This document shows positions 49,449 to 62,978 of a stretch of DNA of 64,000 nucleotides, in pieces; position 1 is the stretch's first letter, and each line of letters starts with the position of its first letter. The notes beneath the pieces are model-generated. The model saw only the letters and a list, made by a program, of their open reading frames with translations, was not told the origin of the DNA and did no database searches. The stretch comes from Chamaelirium japonicum (taxonomy: Eukaryota; Streptophyta; Magnoliopsida; Liliales; Melanthiaceae), in the NCBI GenBank assembly GCA_947650365.1, contig CANTAL010000128.1, positions 298,001 through 362,000 of the forward strand. The letters are read 5' to 3'. The position numbers and the translations under genes were made by a program.

Positions 49449-50109
49449 ACAATCGAGCACTCCTCCCTAAAATACTTTCTAAGAGCCTCACATTATGCTC
49501 TCTATTTTTGGTATTGCTACTAAACTCCCTATATTTAGGGAGCCAAAACTGCATTATATTTTTTTTTAACCACCACCCAATAATCTTTAGTAAATTATAT
49601 GTAATTGAGCAGACCTCCTAAAAATACCCTTTAAGAGCCTCCCCATTACCTCCTAAAAACACCTTAAAATCATAAGTAAATTATATATAAATGAAGCATT
49701 CCTTCCTAAAATACCCTCTTAAAGTCTCGCAATATGCTCTGTATTTTTGGGATTGCTACTAGACTCATTTAATATAGGAAGCCAAAATCGCTCTATATTT
49801 TTTTTGAACCCCCTCCGGATAACCTTAAGTGAATTATATACAATCGAGCACTCCTTTCTAAAACACCCTCTAAGAGCTTCATAATATGCTGTATATTTTT
49901 GGGTTTGCTACTAGACTCCCTATATTTATAGAGCCAAAACTACTTTATATTTTTTTTGAACCGACACCCAACAACCTTAAAACAATTATATATAATTGAG
50001 CATGCCTCCCTAAAACACTCTCTAAGAGCCTCGTAATATGCTCTCTATTTTTGGGATTGCTACTAGACTCCCTATATTTAGGGAGTCAAAACCTCTCTAT
50101 ATTTTGTTT

Positions 50110-50650
50110 GAACCCCCACCCGAGATTCTTAAGTAAATTATACATAATCGAGCATTCCTGCAAAAAATACCCTCTAAGAGCCTCGCCATTCCCTCCCAAA
50201 AATACCCTAAAATTATAAGTAAATTATATATAAATCAAGCACTCCTCCCTAAAATATTCCTAAGAGCCTCGCAATATGCCACTCTATTTTTGAGATTGCA
50301 ACTATACTCCCTATTTTTAGGGAGCCAAAATAACTCCATATTTTTTTTGAACCCCCACCCGACAACCTTAAGTAAATTATATACAATCGAGCACTCCTCC
50401 TTAAAACACCCTCTAAGAGTCTAATATGTCATCTATTTTTTGGGATTGCTACTAGACTCCCTGTAGTTAGGGAGCCAAAACTGCTCTATATTTTTTTTGA
50501 ACCCCCACCCAACAACCTTAAGTAAATAATATACAATTGAGCATTCCTCCTAAAAACAACCTCTAATAGCCTCGTAATATGCTCTCTATTTTTGGGATTA
50601 CTACTAGACTCCCTATATTTATGGAGCCAAAACTACTCTATATTTTGTTT
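50110..50650 (+). repeat. 541-bp local tandem duplication, copy a
   Basis: A three-monomer block (S, S and L, summing to 541 bp) that recurs immediately. Shared markers are GAGATTCTTAAG (50122), ACTATACTCCC (50301) and TAGTTAGGGAGCC (50464). The related 25.8-26.5 kb region has the block once. Confidence 0.85.
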
Positions 50651-51185
50651 GAACCCCCACCTGAGATCCTTAAGTAAATTATACATAATCGAGCATTCCT
50701 CCCTAAAACACCCTCTAAGAGGCTCGCCATTGCCTCCCAAAAACACCCTAAAATCATAAGAAAATTATATATAAATCAAGCACTCCTCTCTAAAATACTC
50801 TTAAGAGCATCGCAATATGCCTCTCTTTTTTTGGGATTGTAACTATACTCCCTATATTTAGGGAGCCAAAACTATGCTATTTTTTTTTTTGAACCCCCAC
50901 CTAACAACCTTAAGTAAATTATAAACAATCGAGCACTCCTCCCTAAAACACCCTCTGAGAGCCTAATATGCCATCTATTTTTTGGATTGCTACTAAACTC
51001 CCTATAGTTAGGGAGCCAAAATTGCTCTATATTTTTTTTGGACAACCTTAAGAAAATTATATACAATCAAGCATTCCTCCTAAAAACACCCTCTAATAGC
51101 CTTGTAATATGCTCTCTATTTTTGGGATTGCTACTAGGCTACCTATAATTAGGGAGCCAAAACCGCTCCATATTTTTTTTGAACC
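50651..51185 (+). repeat. 541-bp local tandem duplication, copy b
   Basis: Second copy, with the same markers exactly 541 bp later: GAGATCCTTAAG (50663), ACTATACTCCC (50842) and TAGTTAGGGAGCC (51005). It accounts for most of the jump in offset from about 24.27 to 24.80 kb between the two superrepeat copies. Confidence 0.85.
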
Positions 51186-51786
51186 TCCACCCGATAACCT
51201 TAAGTAAATTATATAAAATCGAGCACCTTTCCCTAAAACACCCTCTAAGAGCTTCGCAATATGCTCTCTATTTTTGGGATTGGTCCTAGACTCTATATAT
51301 TTAGGGAGCCAAAACTGCCTTATATATTTTTTAATCCCCTCCCGATAACCTTATGTGAATTATATACAATTGAGTACTCCTTTCTAAAACACCCTCTATG
51401 AGACTCACAATATTCTCTCTATTTTTGGGATTACTACTAGACTCCCTATATCTAGGGAGCCAAAACCACTGTATATTTTTTTTGAACCCCCACCCAATAA
51501 CCTTAACCTTAAGCAAATTATATACAAACGAGCATTCCTTCCAAAAATACCCTCTAAGAGCCTCACCATTATCTCCCAAAAACACATTAAAATAAAAATT
51601 AAATTATATATAAATCAATCACTCCTCCCAAAAACACCCTCTAAGAGACTCACAATATGCCATTTTTTTTTTGGATTGCTACTAGACTCCCTATATTTAG
51701 GGAGCCAAAACTACTACATATTTTTTTTGAATGCCCACCCGACAACCTTAAGTAAATTATATACAATAGAGCATACCTTCCTAAAA

Positions 51787-51985
51787 CAGCTCCATATTTT
51801 ACTATACTCCCACCTGACAGCTCCATATTTTATTTGAACCCCCACCTGACAACCTTAAGTAAATTATATACATTCGAGCATTCATCCTAAAAATACCTCT
51901 AAGAGCATCTCCATTGCCTCCCAAAAACATCCTAAAATACCCTATAAGAGCCTCGTAATATGCCTTTGCCTTTCTATTTTAGGGA
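51787..51985 (+). repeat. Scrambled monomer
   Basis: CTTCCTAAAACA is joined to AGCTCCATATTTTACTATAC. Then GCTCCATATTTTA and CCCACCTGACA appear twice, about 36 bp apart. Further on, ACATCCTAAAAT is joined to ACCCTATAAGAGCC, and TGCCTT is doubled. At least two deletions and one short duplication are needed to derive it from normal monomers. Confidence 0.75.
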
Positions 51986-53188
51986 TTGCAACTAGACTCC
52001 CTATATTTAGGTAGCCAAAACAGTTCCATAATTTTTTTGAATACCCACCCGATAACCTTAAGTAAATTATATACAATAGAGCTCTTCTCTTTAAAACACC
52101 ATCTAAAAGCCTCGCAATATGCTCTTTATTTTTGGGATTGCTACAAGACTCCCTATATTTAGGGAACCAAAATCACTCTATATTTTTTTTGAACCCCTAC
52201 CCTTTAACCTTAAGTAAATTATATACAATCGAGCATTCCTCCTAAAGACACCCTCTAAAAAGCTCGACAATGCCTCTAAAAAATAACCAAATATTATAAA
52301 AAAATTATATATAAATAAAGCACTCCTTCCTAAAATACCCTATAAGAGCCTCGCAATATGCCTCTCTATTTTTAGGCTTGCTATTAGACTCTCTATATTT
52401 AGGAAGCCAAAGCCGCTTTATATTTTTTTTTAATCCCCACCCGACAACCTTAAGTAAATTATCTATAATCGAGTAGTCCTCCTAAAAACACCATCTAATA
52501 GCCTCGCAATATGCTCTCTATTTTTGTGATTGCTACTAGACTTCCTATATTTAAGGAGGCAAAACCGATCCATATTTTTTTTGAACCCGCACCCTACAAC
52601 CTAAGTAAATTATATACAATAGAACACTCCTCCCTAAAATACCCTCTAAGAGCCTCGCAATATGCTCTTTATTTTTGGGATTGCTATTAGATTCCCTATA
52701 TTTATGGAGCCAAAACCACTCTATATTTTTTTTGAACCGCCACCTGATAAACTTAAGTAAATTATAAACAATCAAGAATTCCTCCCAAAAACACCCACTA
52801 ACAGCTTCACCATTGCCTCCCAAAAAACCCAAAAATTATAAGTAAATTATATATAAATCAAGCACACCTTCCTAAAACACCCTCTAAGAGCCTCACAGTA
52901 TGCCTTTCTATTTTTTGGATTGCTATTAGACTCCTTATATTTAGGTAACCAAAATCGCTTCATATTTTTTTTGAATGCCAACATGACAGCCTTAAGCAAA
53001 TTATATACATTCGAGCACTCATCCCTAAAACACCCACTAAGAGCTTCACAATATGCTCTCTATTTTTTGGATTTCTACTAGACTTCCTATATTTAGGGAG
53101 CCAAAACCGCTCCATATTTTTTTTGAACCCCCACCCGTCAACCTTAAGTAAATTATATACAATCGAGCATTCCTCCCAAAAAGACCTT

Positions 53189-53310
53189 ATATGAGCCTCA
53201 CCATTCCCTCCATATTTTTGATATTACTATTAGACTCCCTATATTTGGGGAGCCAAAATTGCTCCTAATTTCTCAAGGCTCCCATCTGATATTCATAACT
53301 AAATTATATA
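53189..53310 (+). repeat. C-type chimeric monomer, copy 11
   Basis: C-type signature with TATGAGCCTC, CATTCCCTCCATATTTTTG, TTTGGGGAGCC, CTCCTAATTTCTCAAGGCTC and ATTCATAACTAAATT. It is the last copy in the window; I found none from 53.3 to 64 kb. Confidence 0.87.
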
Positions 53311-56300
53311 CAATCGAGCACTCTTTCCTAAAACACTTTCTAAGAGCCTCGTAGTATGCTCTCTAGTTTTTGGATTGCTACTAGACTCTATATATTTAAG
53401 GAGCCAAAACTGCTCTATATTTTTTTTGAACCCCCACTCGATAACCTTTAGTAAATTATATATAATCGAGCATTCCTCCCAAAAACACCATCTAAGAGCC
53501 TCATTATTCCATCCCAAAAACACCCTAAGAACCTTGCAATATGCCTCTCTATTTTTGGGATTGTTACTTTTCTCCCTATATTTAAGAAGCCAAAACCGCT
53601 CCATAATTTTTTTGAACCTCCACCATACAACCTTAAGTAAATTATATACAATCGAGCACTCCTATCTAAAACACTCTCTAAGAGCCTCGCAATATGCTCT
53701 CTAGTTTTTGAGACTGCTACTAGACTCCCTATATTTTGGGAGGCAAAATAGCTCCATATTTTGTTTGAACCCCCACCCGATAACCTTAAGTAAATTATAT
53801 ACAATCGAGCATTCCTCTATAAAACACCCTCTAAGAGCCTTGCCATTGCTATCAAAAATATCCTAAAATCATAAGTAAATTATATATAAATCAAGTACTC
53901 CCCCCTAAAACACCCTCTAAGATCCTCGTAATATGTCTCACTATTTTTGGGATTACTACTAGACTCCCAATATTTAGAGAGCCAAAATAGCTCTATATTT
54001 TTTTTGAAGCCCCACTCGACAACCTTAAGTATTATATACAATCGAGCACTCCTCGCTAAAACACCCTCTAAGAGCCTAATATGCTTTCTATTTTTGGAAT
54101 TGCCACTAGACTCCCTATATTTAGGGAGCCAAAACTGCTCCATATTTTTTTTAAACCCCCACCCGACAACCTTAACTAAATTATATACAATCAAGCATTC
54201 CTCCAAAAAACACCCTCTAATAGCCTCACAATATGCTCTCTATTTTGGGGATTGCTACTAGACTCCCTATATTTAAGGAGCTAAAACTACTCTATATTTT
54301 TTCTGAACCCCCACCCGACAAACTTAACTAAATTATACACAATCAAGCATTCCTCCCAAAATCACCCTCTAAGAGCCTCGCGATTGCAACCCAAAAACAC
54401 CCTAAAATCATACGTAAATTATATATAAATCAAGCACTCCTCCTTAAAACACCCTCTAAGAGCCTCGCAACATGCCTCTTTATTTTTGGGATTGCTACTA
54501 GATTCCCTATATTTAGGGAGCCAAAATTGTACCATATTTTTTTTAAACCCCCACCCTACAATCGTAAGTAAATTATATACAATCGAGAACTCCTTCATAA
54601 AATCCCCTTTAAGTGCCTAATATGCTCTCTATTTTTGGGAATGCTACAAGACTCCCTATATTTAGGGAACCAAAACTACTCTATTTTTTTTTTGAACCCC
54701 CACCCGATAACCATATGTAAATTATTTACAACCGAGCATTCCTTCTAAAAACACCTTCTTAATGGCCTTGCAATATGCTCTCTATTTTTGGGATGGCCAC
54801 TAGACTCCCTATATTCAGGGAGCCAAAATCGCTCCATATTTTTTTTTAACCCCCACCCAATAACCTTAAATAAATTATATGCAATCGGCCACTCCTCCCT
54901 AAAACACCCTCTAAGACCCTTGCAATATGCTCTCTTTTTTTGGGATTACTACTAGACTTCCTATATTTAGGGAGCCAAAACCGCCCCATATTTTTTTTAA
55001 ACCCCCACCCGATAACCTTAAGAGAATTATATATAATCGAGCTCTCCTCCCTAAAGCACCCTTGAATGGACTCACAATATGCTCTGTATTTTTGGGATTA
55101 CTACTAGACTTCCTATATTTAGGGAACCAAAACCGCTCCATATTTTTTTTTAACCCACACCCGATAACCTTAAGTAAATTATATGTAATTGAGCATTCCT
55201 CTCAAAAATACTTTCTAAGAGCCTCGCTATTGCCTCCCAAAAATACCCTAAAGTAATCAGTAAATTATATATAAATCAAGTACTCCTCCCTAAGACACAC
55301 TCTAAGAGACTTGCAATATGTCTTTCTATTTTTGGGATTGATACTAGACTCACTATATTTAGGGAGCCAAAACTGCTCCATATTTTTTATGAACACCCAC
55401 CCGACAACCATATATAAATTATATTCAAATAAGCACTCCTTTCTAAAACACCCTTTAAGAGCCTGGTAATTTTCTTTCTATTTTTGGGATTGCTACTAGA
55501 TTTCCTATATTTAGGTAGCCAAAACTGCTCCATTTTTTTTTTGAACCCCCACCCGTCAACCTTAAGAAAACTATATATAATCGAGCATTCCTCCCAAAAT
55601 CACCCTCTAAAAGCCTCGCCATTATCTCCCAAAAATACCCAAAAATCATAAGTAAATTATATACACTCCTCCCTAAAACACCCTCTAAGAGACTCACAAT
55701 ATTCCTCTCTATTTTTAGGATTGCTACTAGAATCTTTATATTTAAGGAGCCAAAATAACTCTATATTTTTTTTGAACCCCAACCCGATAACCTTAAGTAA
55801 ATTATATAGATTGAGCACTCCTCCCTAAAACACCCTCTAAGAGCCTCGTAATATGCTCTCTATTTTTTAGGATTGCTACTAGAGTCCCTATATTTAGGGA
55901 GCCAAAACCGTTCCATATTTTGTTTGAACCCCCACCCGATAACCTTATGTAAATTTTACACAATCGAGCATTCCTCCCAAGAACACCCTTTAAGAGAATT
56001 ACCATTGCCTCCTAAAAACACTCACTAAGAGCCTCACAACATGCTTCTCTATTTTTGGGATTGCTACTAGACTCCCTATATTTATGGAGCCAAAATCACT
56101 CTATATTTTTTTTAAACCCACACCCGATAACCTTAAATAAATTACAAACAATCGAGAAATCCTCCCTAAAACACCCTCTAAGAGCCTAATCTGCTCTCTA
56201 TTTTTGGGATTGCTACTATACTCCCTATATTTATGGAGCCAAAACCGCTCCATATTTTTTTGAACCCCCACCCAAAAACCTTAAGTAAATTACATACAAT

Positions 56301-56673
56301 CGAGCATTCCTCTTAAAAACACCCTCTAATAGCCTCATAGTATGCTCTCTATTTTTAGGATTGCTACTAGACCCCCTATATTTAGGGGCCAAAACCGATC
56401 CATATTTTTTTTGAACCCCCACCCAACAACCATAAGTAAATTATATACAATCGAGCATTCCTCCCAAAAACACCATCTAATAGCTTTGCAATATGCTCTC
56501 AATTTTTGGGATTTCTACTAGACTCCCTATATTTAAGGGGCCAAAACCACAACATATTTTTTTTTAACCCCCACCCAACAACCTTAAGTAAATTATATAC
56601 AATCGAGCACTCGTCCCTAAAACACTCTCTAAGAGCTTCATAATATGCCTTCTATTTTTTGGGATTGCTACTA

Positions 56674-56712
56674 GATTCCCTATATTTATGGAGACTCCCT
56701 ATATTTAAGGAG
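56674..56712 (+). repeat. Duplicated dyad core (event 1)
   Basis: ATTCCCTATATTTATGGAG is followed at once by ACTCCCTATATTTAAGGAG, so one monomer carries two dyad cores. Confidence 0.85.
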
Positions 56713-57330
56713 CCAAAATAGCTCTATATTTTGTTTGAACCCCAACCTGACAACCTTAAGCAAATTATACACAATCGAGCATTCCTCCCAAAAACACACT
56801 CTAAGAGCCTAGCCTTTGCCTCCTAAAACACCCTAAAATCATAAGTAAATTATATATAAATCAAGCACTCCCCCCTAAAATACCCTCTAAGAGCCTCGCT
56901 ATATGTCTCATAATTTTTGGGATTACAACTAGAATCCCTATATTTAGGGAGCCAAAACTGCACTATTTTTTCTTTTATGCCCCACCCGACAACCTTAAGT
57001 AAACTATATATAATCGAGCATTCCTCCCAAAAATACCCTCTAATAGCCTCGTAATATGCTCTCTATTTTTGGGATTGCTACTAAACTCCCTATAATTAGG
57101 GAGCCAAAACTGCTCCATATTTTTTTTGAACCCCCACCCGATAACCTTAAGTAAATTATATGCTATCGAGTACTTCTCCCTAAAACATCCTCTAAGAGCA
57201 TTGCAATATGCTCTCTATTTTTTGGGATTGCTAATAGACTCCCTATATTTTAGGAGCCAAAACTACTCCATATTTTGTTTGACCCCCACCCGATAACCTT
57301 AACTAAATTATACACAATCGAGCATTCCTC

Positions 57331-57420
57331 CCATTGCTTCTAAATTAAACACCCTCTAAGAGCCTCGTCATTGCTTCTAGATAACCTATATTTAGGGATA
57401 TAAAATTATACTATATTTTT
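57331..57420 (+). repeat. Scrambled monomer
   Basis: CCTCCCATTGCTTCTAAATT is followed by AAACACCCTCTAAGAGCC, and then CATTGCTTCTAGATAACC is joined to TATATTTAGGG. L-type CATTGC strings occur twice and the GGGATTGCTACTAGAC string is lost. It looks like two exchanges within one monomer. Confidence 0.7.
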
Positions 57421-58564
57421 TTTGAACCCCCACCTGACAACCTTAAGTAAATTATATACAATCGAGCACTCCACCCTAAAATACCCTCTAAAAGCCTAAT
57501 ATGCTTTCTATTTTTGGGATTACTACCAGACTTCCTATATTTAGGGAGCTAAAACTGCTCTATATTTTATTTGAAACCCCACTCGACAACCTTTTGTAAA
57601 TTATATACAATCGAGCATTCTTCCTAAAAACACCCTTAATAGCTTCACAATATGCTCTCTATTTTTGGGATTGCTACTAGACTCCTTATATTTAGGGAGC
57701 AAAAATCGGTCTATATTTTTTTTGAACCCCCACTCGACAACCTTAAATAAATTATATACAATCGAGGACTCCTCCCTAAAATACCCTCTAAGAGCCTCGC
57801 AATATGCTCTCTATTTTTGGGATTGTTACTAGACTTCCTATTTTAAGGGAGCCAAAACTACCCCATATTTTTTTTAAACCCCCACCTGATAACTTTAAGT
57901 GAATTATATACAATCGAGCATTTCTCCCAAAAAATCCCTCTAAGAGCCACACCATTGTCTCCCAAAAATACCCTAAAGTCATCAGTAAATTATATATAAA
58001 TCAAACACTCCTTCCTAAATATCCCCTAAGAGACTCGTAATATGTCTTTCTATTTTTGGGATTGGTACTAGACTCCCTATATTTAGGGAGCCAAAATTGC
58101 TCTATATTTATTTTGAACAACCACCCAATAACCTTAAGTAAATTATATACAATCGAGCACTCCTTCCTAAAACACCCTCTAAGAGCTTGGTAATATGCTC
58201 TATATTTTTAGGATTGCAACTTGACTCCCTATATCTTGGGAGCCAAAATTATTTCATATTTTTTTTAAACCCTCACCCATCAACCTTAAGAAAATTATAT
58301 ACAATCGAGCATTCCTCCGAGAAACACCCTCTAAAACCTTCACCATTACATCACAAAAACACCCAAAAATCATAAGTAAATTATATATAAATCAAGCACT
58401 CCTCCCTAAAACACCCTATAAGAGCCTCGTAATATGCCTCTCTATTTTTAGGATTGCTACTTGACTCCCTATATTTAAGAAACAAAAACTGCTCTATAAT
58501 TTTTTTGAACCCCCACTCGACCACCTTAAGTAAATTATATATGATTGAGCACTCCTCCCTAAAA

Positions 58565-61500
58565 CACCCTCTAAGAGCCTCATAATATTCTCTCTATTTT
58601 TTGGGATTGCTACTAGACTCCCTTTAATTAGGAAGCCAAAACCGGTCTATATTTTGTTTGAACCCCCACCCGACAACCTTAAGTAAATTGTACACAATCG
58701 AGTATTCCTTCCAAAAACACCTTCTAAGAGCCTCTCTATTACCTCCCAAAAACACCCTAAAATCATAAGTAAATTATATTTAAATCAAGCACTCCTCCCG
58801 AAAACACCCCTTAAGAGCCTCGCAAAATCCCTCTCTATTTTTGGGACTGCTACTAGACTCCCTAAATTTAGGGAGCCAAAATTGCTCCATATTTTTTTTC
58901 AATCCCCACCTGATAATCATAATTAAATTATAAACATTCGAGCACTCCTCCCTAAAACCCGCTCTAAAAGTGTAATATGCTCACTATTTTTGGGAATGTA
59001 ACTAGACTCCCAATATTAAGGGAGTCAAAATCGCTCCATATTTTTTTTTAAGCCCCACCCAAAAACATTAAGTAAATTATATACTATCGAGCATTCCTCC
59101 TAAAATCACCGTCTAAAGGCCTCGCAAAATTCTCTCGACTTTTAGGATTGCTACTAAACTCCCTATATTTAGGGAGCCAAAATCGATCAATATTTTTTTT
59201 AAACCCCCACCCGACAACCTTTAGTAAATTATGTATAATCAAGCATTCCTCCCCAAAATACCCTCTAAGTGCCTCATCATTGTCTCCCAAAAACACCCTA
59301 AAATCCTAAATCAATTATATATAAATCAAGCACTCCTTCTTAAAATACCCTATAAGAACCTCGCAATATGCCTCTTTATTTTTGGGATGGCTACTAGACT
59401 CCCTATATTTAAGGAGCCAAAACTGCTCTATATTTTTTTTGAACCCCGACCTGATAACCATAAGTAAATTATATACAATCGAGCACTCCACCCTAAAATA
59501 CTCTCAAAAAGTTTCAAAATATGCTCTCTATTTTTTGGGAATGCTACTAGACTCCCTATATTTAGAAAGACTCCCTATATTTAGGAAGCCAAAATAACTC
59601 CATATTTTATTTGAACCCTCACCCGATAACCATAAGTAAATTTTATACAATCGAGCATTCCTCCCAAAAATATCCTCTAAGAGCCTCGCCATTGCCTCCC
59701 AAAAACACCCTAAAATCATAAGTAAATTATATATAAATCAAACACTCCCCCCTAAAACAACCTCTAAGAGCCTCGCAATATGTGTCACTATTTTTGGGAT
59801 TACTACTGGACTCCCTATATTTAGGGAGCCAAAACTACTCCAATTTTTTTTTGAAGCCCCACCTGACAACCTTTAGTAAATTATATACAATCGAGCACTC
59901 TTCCCTAAAAAACCCTCTAAGAGACTAATATGCTCTCTATTCTTTGAATTACAATTAGACACCCTATATTTAGGGAGCCAATACTGATCTATATTTTTTT
60001 TCAACCACCACCCAACAACCTTAAGTTAATTATATTCAATCTTGCATTCCTTCCAAAAACACCCTTTAATAGCCTCACAATATGCTCTCTATTTTTGGGA
60101 TTGCTACTAGACTTCCTATATTTAGGGATCAAAAACTACTCTATATTTTTTTTGATCCCCCATTCGAAAACCTTAAGTAAATTGTATGCTATCGAGCACT
60201 CCTCCCTAAAATACCCTCTAAGAGCCTCACAACATGCTCTCTATTTTTTAGGATTGCTAGTAGACCCCCTATATTTAGGGAGCCAAAATCGCTCTATATT
60301 TTGTTTGAACCCCACCCGACAATCTTAACTAAATTATACACAATCAAGCATTCCTCACTAAAACACCCTCCAAGAGCCTCACCATTGACTCCCAAAAACA
60401 CCCTAAAATAAAAAATAATTATATATAAATCAAGCACTCCTCCCTAAAACACCCTCTAAGGGCTTCGCAATATGTCTCTATATTTTTGGGATTGCTACTA
60501 GACTTCCTATATTTAGGGAGCCAAAATTATGCCATATTTTTTTTGAACCCCGAGCCAACAATCTCAAGTAAATTATATACACCCGAGCACTCCTCCCTAA
60601 AACACCCACTAAGAGCCTAATATGCTCTCTACTTTTGGGATTGATACTAGGCACTTGATATTTAGGGAGCCAAAACTGCTCCATTTTTTTTTTGAACCCC
60701 CACCCGCAACCTTATGTAAACTATATACAATCGAGCATTCCTTCTAAAAATACCCTCTAATAGCCTCGCAATATACTCTCAATTTTTGGGATTGCTACTA
60801 GACTCCTTATATTTAGGGAGCCAAAATTGCTCTATATTTTTTTTGAAACCCCACCCGACAACCTTAAGTAAATTATATACAATCGAGCACTCCTCCCTAA
60901 AACACCCTCTAAGAGCCTCATAATATGCTCTCTATTTTTGGGCTTGCTACTAGACTCCTCATATTTAGAGAGCCAAAACCGCCCCATATTGCTTTTGAAC
61001 CCCCACCTGAAAACCTTAAGTGAATTATATACAATCGAGTACCCCTCCCTAAAACATCCTCTAAGAGACTCGCAATTTGCTCATTATTTTTGTGATTGCT
61101 ACTAGACTCCCTATATTTAGGGAGCCAAAACCACTCTATATTTTTTTTGAACCCACACCCGACAACCTTAAATAAATTATATACAATTGAGTATTCCTCC
61201 CAAATATATCCTCAAAGAGTGTCACCATTGCCTACCAAAAATACCCTAAAGTCATAAGTAAATTATATTTAAATCAAGCACTCCTCCCTAAAACACCCTC
61301 TAAAAGACTCGTAATATGCCTTTCTACTTTTGGGATTGCTACTAGACATCTTATATTTAGGGAGCCAAAACCGATCCATATTTTTATTGAACACCCTCCC
61401 GACAACCTTAAGTAAATAATATAACATCGAGCACTGCTTTCTAAAATACTCACTAAGAGCCTGGTAATATGCTCTCTATTTTTGGGATTGCTAGAAGACT

Positions 61501-62978
61501 CCCTATATTTAGGGAACCAAAACCGCTCTATATTTTTTTTGAACCCCCACCCATCAACTTTAAGAAAATTATATATAATCGAGTATTCCCCATAAAAATA
61601 CCCTCTAAAAGCCTCACCATTACTTCCCAAAAATACTCAAAAATCATAAGTAAATTATATATAAATCAAGCACTTCTCCCTGAAACATCCTCTAAGAACC
61701 TCTCAATGTGCCTCTCTATTTTTTGGATTGCTATTAGACTCCTTATATTTAAGGAGCCAAAACCGCTCTATATTTTTTTTGAACCCCCACCCGACAACCT
61801 TAAGTAAACTATATACGATTGAGCACTCCTCCCTAAAACACCCTCTAAGAGCCTCGCAATATGCTCTCTATTTTTTGGGATTGCTACTAGACTCGCTATA
61901 TTTAGGGACCCAAAATGATCTAAATTTTGTTTGAACCCCCACCTGACAATATTAAGTAAATTATACACAATCGTGCATTCCTTCCAAAAACACCCTCTAA
62001 GAGCCTTACCATTGCCTTCCAAAAATACCCTAAAATTATAAGTAAATTATATATAAATCAAGCACTCCTCCCTAAAACACCCTTTAAGAACCTCGCAATA
62101 TGCCTCTCTATTTTTGGGATTGTTACTAGACTCCCTATATTTAGGGAGCCAAAATCGTTCCATATTTTTTTTGATCCCCCACCTGATAACCTTAAGTAAA
62201 TTATAAACAATCAAGCACTCCTTCCTAAAACACCCTCTAAGAGCCTAATATGCTCTCTATTTCTGGGATTACTACTATAATCCTTAAATTTAGGGAGCCA
62301 AAACCACTTTATATTTTTTTTGAACCCCCACCTGACGACCTTAAGTAAATTATACACAATCGAGCATTCCTTTCAAAAACACCCTCTAAGAGCCTCGCCA
62401 TTGCCTCCCAAAAACACCCTTCCTAAAATCATAAGTAAATTATATATAAATCAAGCACTCCTTCCTAAAATACTCACTAAGAGCCTCGTAATATGCCCCT
62501 CTTTTTTTGGGATTACTACTAGACTCCCTATATTTAGGAAGTCAAAATTGCTCCATATTATTTTTGAACCCCCACTCAACAACCTTAAATAAATTATATA
62601 TAATCAAGTATACCTCTCTAAAACACCCTCTTAGAGCCTCGCAATATGCTATATATTTTTAGGATTGCTACTAGACTCCAAATATTTAGAAAGCCAAAAC
62701 TACTCCATATTTTTTTAGAACCCCCACCCGACAACCGTAAGTCAATTATATAAAATCAAGCATTCCTCCCAAAAACACCATCTAATAGCCTCACAATATG
62801 CTCTCTATTTTTGGCATAGTTACTAGACTTCTTATATTTAGGGTGCCAAATCGCTCCATATTATTTTTGTACCACCACCGGATAAACTTAAGTGAATTAT
62901 ATACAATCGAACACTCCTCCCTAAAACACCCTCTAAGAGCCTCACAATATGCTCTCTATTTTTGGGATTGCTACTAAA
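58565..62978 (+). repeat. 4,414-bp tandem duplication, first copy
   Basis: The left end is placed at CACCCTCTAAGAGCCTC within an S monomer. Its first 1,022 bp recur without gaps at 62979-64000 with about 19-20 substitutions by eye (about 98% identity), far closer than neighbouring monomers are to each other. Because the second copy begins exactly at 62979, the unit is 4,414 bp. Confidence 0.88.
59551..59588 (+). repeat. Duplicated dyad core (event 2)
   Basis: ACTCCCTATATTTAGAAAG is followed at once by ACTCCCTATATTTAGGAAG. The same doubled core is carried into the second copy of the 4,414-bp duplication. Confidence 0.88.

Larger units (their letters stand above)
46503..53310 (+). repeat. Superrepeat segment B/A, copy 2
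   Basis: Partner of 22287-28914 by the shared private variants. It differs by a tandem 541-bp duplication at about 50.1-51.2 kb, a deletion at 48935, a scrambled stretch at 51787-51985, and the lack of an inverted segment. Confidence 0.8.
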
